Below, in pieces: positions 6,341 through 12,408 of a stretch of 12,408 nucleotides of DNA. Within the stretch, counting starts at the first letter, position 1; each line of letters begins with the position of its first letter. Under the pieces are notes generated by a model. That model was not told the DNA's origin, searched no databases, and worked only from the letters and a program-made list of their open reading frames with translations. Source of the DNA: Bacillota bacterium (GTDB lineage Bacteria > Bacillota > Clostridia > Acetivibrionales > Acetivibrionaceae); the NCBI GenBank assembly GCA_023421115.1, contig JAEZUI010000010.1:1-12408 (forward strand), read 5' to 3'. Position numbers and translations under genes: made by a program.

Positions 6341-6370
6341 CAATAATACTGCCTTCTGTCAGTATTATTG
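6341..6370. repeat. perfect 11-bp inverted repeat downstream of the 71-residue ORF
   Basis: CAATAATACTG (6341-6351) and its exact complement (6360-6370) enclose an 8-nt loop. It lies 35 nt beyond the stop of the small ORF, where a terminator would be, but neither strand has a T tract afterwards. It could be a weak terminator or a recombinase/excisionase site. Confidence 0.45.
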
Positions 6371-6404
6371 TATACACATATATGTGAATAAGTTGCACTT
6401 TTAA

Positions 6405-6620
6405 TTACACTATATCATCTTCAATGCCAAACAAAGCTCTTATTTCTTCATCTGATAATTCTGGTTCATCACGTTGGTATTTTTCAGCTGTATAATCACC
6501 ACTTCCACAATTATCAAATTGTTCAAGAAAGCGAAGACTACCTACAACCCCAAGTATCATTTTCAATTCCTGTAGATCGTCTTCTCTTAAATTATTAGTT
6601 TTACTCATTTTCTTTTTCAT
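6405..6620 (-). CDS. small acidic protein of unknown function (71 residues)
   Basis: A good SD (AAGGGAG, 6630-6636) lies 9 nt before the ATG, supporting a real gene; a second in-frame ATG at codon 5 is too far from it. The protein has a basic start (MKKKMSK), a helix-like middle (DDLQELKMILGVVGSLRFLEQF) and an acidic C-terminus (DEPELSDEEIRALFGIEDD). I recognise no domain, and there is no membrane segment or signal peptide. It is the last gene before the att-like end; its stop codon overlaps the inverted copy of the 6282-6290 repeat. It could be an antitoxin-sized or regulatory island protein, but nothing in the sequence shows this. Confidence 0.6.
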   Translation of the reverse strand: MKKKMSKTNNLREDDLQELKMILGVVGSLRFLEQFDNCGSGDYTAEKYQRDEPELSDEEIRALFGIEDDIV

Positions 6621-6693
6621 AATTAGAGACTCCCTTAAATATCCAGACCTTTAAGATGAGTATAGCTGGTTAACAATGGATCATAACCTCAAA

Positions 6694-6719
6694 TTTTCGT
6701 GACGACTCCCCCACGAAAA
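6694..6719. repeat. 8-bp inverted repeat between the DUF4435 gene and the small ORF
   Basis: TTTTCGTG (6694-6701) pairs with CACGAAAA (6712-6719) around a 10-nt loop containing a run of Cs. On the minus strand the hairpin is followed only by TTTGAGG, so it is at best a weak terminator for the upstream defence operon; an operator for the small ORF is an alternative. A poor candidate promoter for the small ORF (TATACT at 6659-6664) lies downstream of it. Confidence 0.4.
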
Positions 6720-6775
6720 GACACACTGCATATCATTATCTTACCATCATATTCAAAAGAAATCTTGTAATATAT

Positions 6776-7699
6776 TTAATTCATTATTTGCTTTATATCA
6801 ATTTCAACATTCATATGATTTACGATTTTACAGTAATTTGTTCGCTCATTTTTATAATTAATCGTTTTTCCATAGCATTGTTCTAAGTAACTATTTAAAA
6901 AATCAAATACTGTATGCCCTCTTAAAAATCCAGAATATTGCATTAGTTTTTCCTTTAGCATATCAAAAAAATCAATGGCTTGTTTTGATTGTTTGATGCC
7001 ATTTTTCATAATACTAACTTCCTCTTCCAAGTATAACCTATTATATTTATATTCGTTTATACTATCAAATGTAAATGTAAATATTTCCGAATCATCATAT
7101 CGCTTAGTGTAGTGAACATTCATATTTTCCCTAATTCCAGCTGTTATAGTTCCCTTTAGTGCGTAAAACTCATATATTTCTTCTGAAAAAATTAAAAACA
7201 ATTTCCAAAATGTTTTTGCTGCATCACTAGTCAAGTCAAAACTACAAAATATTTTATTAATATTTTGTTCTTCCAAAAAAAAATTTTCCATTGAATGTCC
7301 TTTTGTGAGGGTAAATAGTTTTCTATCAGACTCCTTTAGTTTTATGTATTTACTACAAAGTATCTCATCAAAATCACGATCTACAATAAAAATACATTTA
7401 TACAAGTCAAAAACTAATGTATCATTTCTCTTAATTCTATCATAAACATATATGACGGCTTCTTTGCCCACTAAATTAATCGAATCCTCGTTTTTATTGG
7501 ATTTAAAAATGTATTGTACATTACTATTTAAACACTCATATTTAGTATTTTCATAAAATACTTTATCAGAATATCCCTCTACAAATACAATACTGTTATA
7601 CCTATCATCATTTCTGTACTGATTGTACTTCATTACCATAGAAAAATTATCAGGCATATCAATTTCAGACAAAAAACGTTCTTTAAAATTATTAGGCAT
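6776..7699 (-). CDS. DUF4435 (TOPRIM-like) nuclease, AriB-like effector
   Basis: The start chosen is the ATG at 7697-7699 (307 residues), with SD AAAGGTG (7706-7712); a GTG at 7708 overlapping the ATPase stop is an alternative. The N-terminal half matches DUF4435, a TOPRIM-type nuclease fold: SIVFVEGYSDKVFYE (Glu41, Asp45), then FIVDRDFDEI (Asp107, Asp109, Asp111) and GHSMENFFL (Glu138-Asn139), the usual HSIEN-type motif. The acidic residues would bind metal. The C-terminal half is helical and unassigned. It follows the ATPase gene with almost no gap. In PARIS, the DUF4435 protein AriB is held by the ATPase AriA and, once phage anti-restriction proteins are sensed, is released to cleave host tRNA and stop growth. 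The family call is firm; the PARIS role is inference from gene pairing. Confidence 0.82.
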   Translation of the reverse strand: MPNNFKERFLSEIDMPDNFSMVMKYNQYRNDDRYNSIVFVEGYSDKVFYENTKYECLNSNVQYIFKSNKNEDSINLVGKEAVIYVYDRIKRNDTLVFDLYKCIFIVDRDFDEILCSKYIKLKESDRKLFTLTKGHSMENFFLEEQNINKIFCSFDLTSDAAKTFWKLFLIFSEEIYEFYALKGTITAGIRENMNVHYTKRYDDSEIFTFTFDSINEYKYNRLYLEEEVSIMKNGIKQSKQAIDFFDMLKEKLMQYSGFLRGHTVFDFLNSYLEQCYGKTINYKNERTNYCKIVNHMNVEIDIKQIMN

Positions 7700-7704
7700 A
7701 ATAA

Positions 7705-9486
7705 TCACCTTTCTCTAGAAGGTAAAAAGACAATATTATCTCTTAAACTTTCATCTTTGGCTACATATGGAGAATGTGTCGCTACTAATATGCTTTTCAT
7801 CTTCCCATACTGTAATAAATCAGGCAATAACTGTTCTTGCCATATAAGTGATAATGATAATTCAGGCTCATCAATCATGAGATTAATATTCTTCATAAAA
7901 AAACAAACACTTAGAATCAATAAAATTTTTCGTTCACCAGAAGACAACATTGATATTTCAATATCATTCTGAATATATGTTATTATTGTCAATCTTTCTT
8001 TGGTTTTACCAAAGTTTTCTCTTTCTCGAATATGAATTCCATCTGGATAGATTTCTACATATTTATCGGTAAAATATTTTTTGATCAGAAATTTATAATT
8101 TTTCATTACTGGGTTGATATTATCATCATCCAACAAATTATTAATTTCTTCATTATAAAACTCAAAAAATGCTATCGCTAAATCATACTCATAGTCCAAA
8201 CAACTAAACCCATTTTCATCTCTCTGAAATTTTGTAAAATCCATATCAAAAAACCCATTTTGGGCAATGATAGGTTTGAAATAATTTTTTATATATTCCA
8301 ATATCTCTTTATTGTAATAAAAATTTTCTATTTCCTCATGTGAATAGTTATACACCTTTCCCCTACAATCTATCACATCGCGGTATTTTTTTAATGCTCT
8401 TCGATTAAATTCAATTACAAATTCTTCCTCGTAATAGAATCTAGATATTAGTCCATTTATGTCAAGGACTTTATTCGATAATAATTCTTCTATACATACT
8501 TCTTCTATGCCTTTCCTTGACTTAAAAAATCTAGACATCCCTTTTAAATTTGAGTCACTAAGATCACCTAGCATTTCAAAATCATCAGTATTTCCCAGCA
8601 CTAATTTATAAAAATTTGCAATTTCACCATCTGTAATCTTATATAAATATGGAGATAATCCATAACTTCTATAATCCATAACTGGTTTTTGTACAATATT
8701 TTCTTTTCTATATGTTGTTCCAACATTCTTTCCATCTTTTAACCATTTTAATGTTTCAGATACAATAAACGATCTATCCGTATATTCACTTTTTAGTTTA
8801 TAATTCTCCACTAAATCTATATAATAATTATCATACTCTGTATCAAATAAATGTACATCTCTATTTTCTCCATACAATTTTTGATATATTAATGAACCTT
8901 CAAAAGTTTCCTTATTCCAAGATTTATTTATAAAGCTTTTAATTATATTTATGTTGAAATCACTATATCTATTAATTATTGATAAAATTAATTGAGGTTG
9001 CAACTGTTCTGCATATAAGTTGTATATAAATTGTCCATATAAATTATTTTCCTGAAGTTCGTCAAGAGCTTTTTCTACGCTATTTATAATAGATCCTGAC
9101 CTTAAAACAGCATTGCTGTCGTTACTAATATCTTTATAATTATTTTCTACAAATTTTTCATATGCTTTCAATAAAAACTCTTTTGTAGGAAAGAGTTCAA
9201 GATATTGAATATGTGAATAGTAAAATTTATTTCTATCATGAATTGTGCAATACTCCCCATTAATAGTATGATTGTTTTCATCTGCTATTGATTCGATATC
9301 TAAACTCTTAAATGGTATTTTAGCAAGATTAATCATATCTATTTGGTATAGGCTGTTTATAATCTTTAATGTGGTAGATTTTCCTATACCATTTGATCCA
9401 ATTAATATATTACATTTTTTTGACAAATCCACCTCAATATCATGTTTATTAAATAACTTATTAATTTTTATTTTACCAAACGCCAT
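7705..9486 (-). CDS. ABC-type AAA ATPase, AriA-like partner of the DUF4435 protein
   Basis: A 593-residue protein with the split ATPase layout of SMC/OLD/AAA_15-21 proteins. Walker A is GSNGIGKST (30-38). After a long, mostly helical insertion of about 450 residues come the signature LSSGERK (514-520), Walker B LMIDEPELSL (Asp539, Glu540) and the switch histidine in VATHSPYV (His571). All catalytic elements are present. It ends right after the ATPase core, so it has no fused TOPRIM nuclease, unlike OLD or GajA; that activity is supplied by the next gene. This ATPase-then-DUF4435 order is that of PARIS. It is longer than I would expect for AriA, so it may be a distant relative or a separate family. 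The SD is an unusual GGGGGA 8 nt before the ATG. Confidence 0.85.
   Translation of the reverse strand: MAFGKIKINKLFNKHDIEVDLSKKCNILIGSNGIGKSTTLKIINSLYQIDMINLAKIPFKSLDIESIADENNHTINGEYCTIHDRNKFYYSHIQYLELFPTKEFLLKAYEKFVENNYKDISNDSNAVLRSGSIINSVEKALDELQENNLYGQFIYNLYAEQLQPQLILSIINRYSDFNINIIKSFINKSWNKETFEGSLIYQKLYGENRDVHLFDTEYDNYYIDLVENYKLKSEYTDRSFIVSETLKWLKDGKNVGTTYRKENIVQKPVMDYRSYGLSPYLYKITDGEIANFYKLVLGNTDDFEMLGDLSDSNLKGMSRFFKSRKGIEEVCIEELLSNKVLDINGLISRFYYEEEFVIEFNRRALKKYRDVIDCRGKVYNYSHEEIENFYYNKEILEYIKNYFKPIIAQNGFFDMDFTKFQRDENGFSCLDYEYDLAIAFFEFYNEEINNLLDDDNINPVMKNYKFLIKKYFTDKYVEIYPDGIHIRERENFGKTKERLTIITYIQNDIEISMLSSGERKILLILSVCFFMKNINLMIDEPELSLSLIWQEQLLPDLLQYGKMKSILVATHSPYVAKDESLRDNIVFLPSRER
7706..7712 (-). 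promoter_or_regulatory. Shine-Dalgarno site for the DUF4435 gene
   Basis: AAAGGTG lies at the very end of the ATPase gene, overlapping its TGA stop (7705-7707), and 6 nt before the chosen ATG. It favours the ATG over the overlapping GTG and implies translational coupling of the pair. Confidence 0.6.
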
Positions 9487-9553
9487 TCATTTTTCCCCCA
9501 TAACATAGTTGAAATTATGTAATTAATTTTCTTTAGTTTACTATTTTCAAAAA

Positions 9554-9562
9554 ATTATATCA
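9554..9562 (-). promoter_or_regulatory. possible extended -10 promoter of the ATPase/DUF4435 operon
   Basis: TGATATAAT has a perfect -10 and extended -10, about 70 nt upstream of the ATPase start, in the 107-nt gap after the DUF2971 gene. No good -35 lies 16-18 bp upstream. A second TATAAT (9579-9584) also lacks a -35. No terminator separates the two genes, so read-through is possible as well. Confidence 0.4.
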
Positions 9563-9593
9563 AGATCAAGTCCATACTATTATAGAAGTTAAT

Positions 9594-10523
9594 TTAATAT
9601 CTTACTGGTATCTCTGATTGCTTAACAAAATCGTTTTTATTAATATGTGGAAATGTCTTTACAGTAGCTCTATATATACTATTCTTTGTAGTTTCTAAAT
9701 CAAGTGTTGGTGATATCCTTATTTCTTTCAAAGCTTCTGTTCCAAACTCAACATCCAGATATGGTATTAAAAAGCCATTCTTCTCATAAAATTTTTGTTC
9801 AGAATTAATCGTAGTAAATTCTCCGGTACTTTTATCGATATGCAAATCCATTACCATTCTATACTCATTTTCTATATTAAAACATTTTTTCTTAAAAAAT
9901 ATTCCAACTAGCATCAATTTGTCAACCAAAAGCCCTATAGTGAATTGATAATGTTGATGTTCTTCCTTTTCAGATAATTCAAAAAATGCATCTACTACTT
10001 TCTTCACTATGACAAGCTGCTCACTTTCGCCATACACAACATCACCTCTCCATATCACAGGTACTTTTCCACTTTCCAAAATTGATTCTAATTTTAGACT
10101 TGAATACAATACTTGTGCATCAAAGCACAAATTGTACCCTTGAATATTATTTCCCTTCGTGTAATAATTCCATAAGGCTAAACTATCTTCATCTTTAGAA
10201 AAAGAACATTGATGAACATAAAAGTCATCTTTTTGCGAATTTACTTTTCTTTCAGAGCACCGTTTTAGAAGTTCTTTCTTAAACTTTTCATAATTTGGAA
10301 CAAGTATATCAATTTTATTTATACACAAATCCATTATGTACGTCCCCTCACTAAAGTCATTCAAAAAGTACCTGTCTGTAAATCTCATTGTCTTGTTCTC
10401 AATAATACCTTTAAGTCCACTTGGTGAAGTGTAATGATATATCAATCCATTTGAATCTGGAATAATTTCACTAATTTTTATCCCATTACTTAACCTGCAT
10501 AGCTCACTAACAAATTCCGCCAT
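9594..10523 (-). CDS. DUF2971 family protein
   Basis: The start is set at the ATG of 10521-10523 (309 residues) because GAGGAG lies 7 nt before it; an in-frame ATG 51 nt upstream has no SD. DUF2971 features are clear: LIYHYTSPSGLKGIIENKTMRF (~28-48) with FLND-x-x-E (~53-59), QCSFSKDEDSLALWNYY (~105-121) and FNIENEYRMV (~215-224). The family is common in defence islands and phage-related regions, but its activity is unestablished. The early HYT, the Leu-x-x-Ile-x-x-x spacing and a late Glu recall the fold of DarT-like ADP-ribosyltransferases, a resemblance I infer and cannot prove. It stands between the nuclease-like gene (95-nt gap) and the ATPase gene (107-nt gap), so whether it belongs to either system is open. 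Confidence 0.8.
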   Translation of the reverse strand: MAEFVSELCRLSNGIKISEIIPDSNGLIYHYTSPSGLKGIIENKTMRFTDRYFLNDFSEGTYIMDLCINKIDILVPNYEKFKKELLKRCSERKVNSQKDDFYVHQCSFSKDEDSLALWNYYTKGNNIQGYNLCFDAQVLYSSLKLESILESGKVPVIWRGDVVYGESEQLVIVKKVVDAFFELSEKEEHQHYQFTIGLLVDKLMLVGIFFKKKCFNIENEYRMVMDLHIDKSTGEFTTINSEQKFYEKNGFLIPYLDVEFGTEALKEIRISPTLDLETTKNSIYRATVKTFPHINKNDFVKQSEIPVRY

Positions 10524-10530
10524 ATCTACA

Positions 10531-10536
10531 CTCCTC
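10531..10536 (-). promoter_or_regulatory. Shine-Dalgarno site setting the DUF2971 start
   Basis: GAGGAG is 7 nt before the ATG at 10521-10523. It lies inside the longer open frame that begins at 10574, and is the reason for preferring the shorter protein. Confidence 0.7.
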
Positions 10537-10597
10537 GCATTATCTTTCTCTTTATGTGAACGGTAAAGTTTCATTAAAAGAAAGATGATCTTCTTCT

Positions 10598-10618
10598 GTC
10601 TTCTTATTTGCAGAAGAC
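10598..10618 (-). other. short hairpin after the nuclease-like gene
   Basis: A 7-bp stem (10598-10604 with 10612-10618, 7-nt loop) begins directly beyond the stop codon. The following minus-strand sequence is purine-rich before a T-rich patch some 15 nt later, so this is at best a weak terminator. Confidence 0.35.
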
Positions 10619-11077
10619 TTAAGCATTTATCATTTTTTGTCTATTCTGCGCATCAATTATTTTATTCTTAATCTGTTCTGGAATATCTATTCTAATTACT
10701 TCAATTCCAAACTGTCTAATACTTTCTGCTAAGGCTGACAATCCTTGTAATTTCCTCTCTTCTTGTTCATCACAGGTTACTATTATTTTACGATATGCCT
10801 TGTTCTGCACTTTTTCTAGTAAAAGCATTTTTAAAATATCATTGGCAATCTTATTATCTTGTGCTTTTTTAGGTTTTCCAATATGAGCAAATATTTCGCC
10901 TACGATTGCTGCATCTTCTGAATAAAAATCCGGTTGAATATACGTAAATGCATTATCCGCCAAATAAATTTTAGGATTTGCTTTAAGAGAGATTTTTAGA
11001 GTATCTTCCAATTCTTCAAATATCACTTTCTCTGCCTCTGCTTGTTCTAAAGAACTTGATATATTTGTATTTTTCAT
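10619..11077 (-). CDS. possible PD-(D/E)XK-like nuclease (152 residues)
   Basis: A small soluble protein. After a helical N-terminus (~9-33) comes a strand-rich core: KIYLADNAFTYIQPDFYSED (Asp50), VGEIFAHIGKPKKAQ (Glu61, Lys68), a helix IANDILKMLLLEK, then RKIIVTCDEQEE and IEVIRIDIPEQI. The spacing of Pro-Asp, the following Glu on a strand and the next helix suits a restriction-endonuclease-like (PD-(D/E)XK) fold, though the usual Glu-x-Lys is replaced by Glu-Ile-Phe-Ala-His, so the assignment is tentative. SD GAGG is 7-8 nt before the ATG. It follows the glycosylase-like gene by 11 nt, which argues that the two work together, possibly one marking or removing a base and the other cutting DNA. 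Confidence 0.6.
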   Translation of the reverse strand: MKNTNISSSLEQAEAEKVIFEELEDTLKISLKANPKIYLADNAFTYIQPDFYSEDAAIVGEIFAHIGKPKKAQDNKIANDILKMLLLEKVQNKAYRKIIVTCDEQEERKLQGLSALAESIRQFGIEVIRIDIPEQIKNKIIDAQNRQKMINA

Positions 11078-11088
11078 ATGATAACCTC

Positions 11089-11940
11089 TTAATTATAGTA
11101 TTTCTTTGGAAACTTTTCTTTTCCTAATTGCCATAAGTAACGATCTAACAACTTCAAATCAAATTGATCCAATCCGTAGAATTTTCTAAACTGAAGAAGA
11201 ACTGATTTAAAACATGCATAGTCCTTTAAATCATTCGTCCCAAACTCACAAAATCCATCAACATTTTTGAAATATTTTAATATTGAATCCACGTAACTGT
11301 CATAAATAGCATATTCCTTTGGATTGTGGTGACTGCAATATTTTGTTGCAAACGAATAATTGTTTATTTCACGACCGTCTGCTTTTTTATATGGTGCTAT
11401 ATCCTGTACCAATGTAACATCTCCAGCTTTGAGTCTTTCATCTATATCAAGTTCCAAGATACTTTTCGCCACAGAATATACGTTTTTAATATGTGTGCTA
11501 TAAAATTCATTTAACGCAGCCACTTTTATGAGAATGTCTTCAAGGGTTTTATTTTCAGGAAATGTTTCAAAAAAAAGTTTATTTAATGCATTCTCCTGTA
11601 ATTTATAATTCTCTAGTAACTCCCATCCATGTATGTACTTTTCAGCCTCTTGGCTACTTGGTGTGCATATATCATCTCGTTTCATAGTCACTTTTGACCA
11701 GCCACCCTTATGAGTATAATCTTTTACTACAGTTATTTCTTCTCCTGCCTTCGGTACTCTTACTGTATATGGACTCACATCATCATTTCTTATTAACTTC
11801 TTTTCTTTAACAAGATCTAATACATAATGATTTAGATATGGTTGTGGTTTTCCCGGACAAATTACTGCAATTATTTGTACAACTGTAACTGGCTTTCCAA
11901 GCTGCTTGCAATATTTCAATATTTCTTCTTTTCTTCCCAT
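11089..11940 (-). CDS. winged-helix protein with OGG-fold DNA glycosylase-like domain
   Basis: A 283-residue protein. Residues ~1-65 look like a winged helix (EEILKYCKQL... YLNHYVLDLVKEKKLIRNDD... YTVRV), probably binding DNA. Residues ~138-275 match the 8-oxoguanine-glycosylase (OGG)-like fold of many uncharacterised bacterial proteins: LNEFYSTHIKNVYSVAKSI, GDVTLVQDIA, NNYSFATKYCSHHNP and YAIYDSYVD, ending LLDRYLWQLGK. Lys200 and Asp214 stand where HhH-GPD glycosylases have the catalytic Lys and Asp, though they are closer together than in OGG1. The expected activity is removal of a damaged or modified base, with a Lys-based lyase step; the target is unknown. SD GGGAG precedes the ATG closely. 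It is followed 11 nt later by the nuclease-like gene. Confidence 0.7.
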   Translation of the reverse strand: MGRKEEILKYCKQLGKPVTVVQIIAVICPGKPQPYLNHYVLDLVKEKKLIRNDDVSPYTVRVPKAGEEITVVKDYTHKGGWSKVTMKRDDICTPSSQEAEKYIHGWELLENYKLQENALNKLFFETFPENKTLEDILIKVAALNEFYSTHIKNVYSVAKSILELDIDERLKAGDVTLVQDIAPYKKADGREINNYSFATKYCSHHNPKEYAIYDSYVDSILKYFKNVDGFCEFGTNDLKDYACFKSVLLQFRKFYGLDQFDLKLLDRYLWQLGKEKFPKKYYN

Positions 11941-12032
11941 TTTATCTCCCTCTCATATAAATTACTATGAAGTTAACTAATCCGGTTACTTATTCACCTG
12001 GGCAAAATTGTAAAATAATATTTTCAGAGTAA

Positions 12033-12408
12033 TCAATCTTCTTTCTCTTTGGAAAACGGGCTTAAATCAATAAAAAAATTCTTTAATTCATTGGTATCAT
12101 CAAACTGTGTGAATAAATACTCCAGCAATTCTTCCTGTCTGGCTTGTCCTAATGTAAGTCTATACAAGGATAATATCTTAATCAGTCGTTCATAGTTAAC
12201 TTCATCCTTACTCATTGGATACATTGGAACAATTCTTTCAATTTTAATTTTCTGATTCTTACCGAAACACCAATATGGTACGAGTTCCGATTGTGCTTCC
12301 TGTTTTTCATTTTCTGCTGCCTGGAACATTTCTTCCCATATATTATTTTTGAATGTAATATCACCATACTTCTCTGCAACATTTTGCCTGATTGCAAGGC
12401 ACTTAAAC
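12033..12408 (-). CDS. C-terminal part of an unknown protein (5' end beyond window)
   Basis: The frame is open from the stop at 12033 to the window edge, giving at least 125 residues. The ATG at 12329 is internal and has no clear SD, while the upstream codons encode plausible protein (FKCLAIRQNVAEKYGDITFK), so the gene almost certainly starts outside. The visible part is hydrophilic and mostly helical, with LIKILSLYRLTLGQARQEELLEYLFTQ and a closing FFIDLSPFSKEKED. I do not recognise a family. It precedes the glycosylase-like gene by 92 nt, with no terminator I can see, and may be the first or larger component of that system. Confidence 0.65.
   Translation of the reverse strand, partial: FKCLAIRQNVAEKYGDITFKNNIWEEMFQAAENEKQEAQSELVPYWCFGKNQKIKIERIVPMYPMSKDEVNYERLIKILSLYRLTLGQARQEELLEYLFTQFDDTNELKNFFIDLSPFSKEKED

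Larger units (their letters stand above)
6207..12408. mobile_element. probable integrated genomic island (one end only)
   Basis: This is inferred from the isolated tRNA-type 3' end at 6207-6231 and from the abrupt change from housekeeping-type genes to defence-type genes. On this geometry the element lies to the right, with the intact RNA gene and the second att copy beyond 12408. No integrase, transposase or relaxase is in the window, and the att core does not recur in it, so the element type is unknown. Confidence 0.45.

Noticed and set aside
7705..9486. Gabija or OLD-type nuclease
   Set aside because: The ATPase ends right after its His-switch motif and has no fused TOPRIM domain, and no UvrD-like helicase (GajB) is nearby. 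The nuclease motif is in the separate DUF4435 gene.
12212..12397. 61-residue minus-strand open frame at the right edge
   Set aside because: It overlaps the open frame running to the window edge and reads as low-complexity basic sequence.

Overview
The left edge carries the first ~95 nt of a 16S rRNA gene on the minus strand, with the universal AGAGTTTGATCCTGGCTCAG start and a Clostridia-type continuation. With the low GC, strong AGGAGG-type Shine-Dalgarno (SD) sites and the kinds of protein families present, this points to an AT-rich Firmicute, most likely a Lachnospiraceae-like member of the Clostridia. Every gene I can support is on the minus strand, so transcription runs from high to low coordinates.

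Region 1 (1-600) is the start of an rRNA operon: the 16S 5' end, a leader of about 280 nt with a boxA-like element and several stem-loops, and three stacked sigma-A promoters, each TTGACA-17 bp-TANNAT.

Region 2 (723-6120) looks like ordinary chromosome. A lipoprotein gene (TTG start) and a small PH-domain protein gene form an operon ending in a strong terminator. Upstream is an OmpR-type response regulator/histidine kinase operon with its own terminator. Its promoter carries an 11-bp-period direct repeat over the -35 region, a good candidate for autoregulation. Next come a Gfo/Idh/MocA oxidoreductase gene and a membrane protein gene, probably co-transcribed.

Region 3 (6165-6231) is a junction: a terminator followed by an isolated 25-nt tRNA-type 3' end (T arm, acceptor strand, discriminator A) with no tRNA body attached. 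Its acceptor sequence fits tmRNA (ssrA) or tRNA-Ala. This is what is left at the distal end when an integrative element inserts into the 3' end of such a gene. On the geometry, the element would occupy everything to the right, with the intact RNA gene and probably the integrase beyond the window.

Region 4 (6232-12408) is accessory DNA resembling a defence island: the 3' end of an unknown gene, a winged-helix/OGG-fold glycosylase-like protein, a small possible nuclease, a DUF2971 protein, then an ABC-type ATPase followed at once by a DUF4435/TOPRIM protein, and a small unknown ORF next to the junction. The ATPase-DUF4435 pair has the layout of the PARIS (AriA/AriB) anti-phage system. The glycosylase-like/nuclease-like pair is the best candidate for an undescribed system. 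All functional claims in region 4 rest on motif reading, without database searches.
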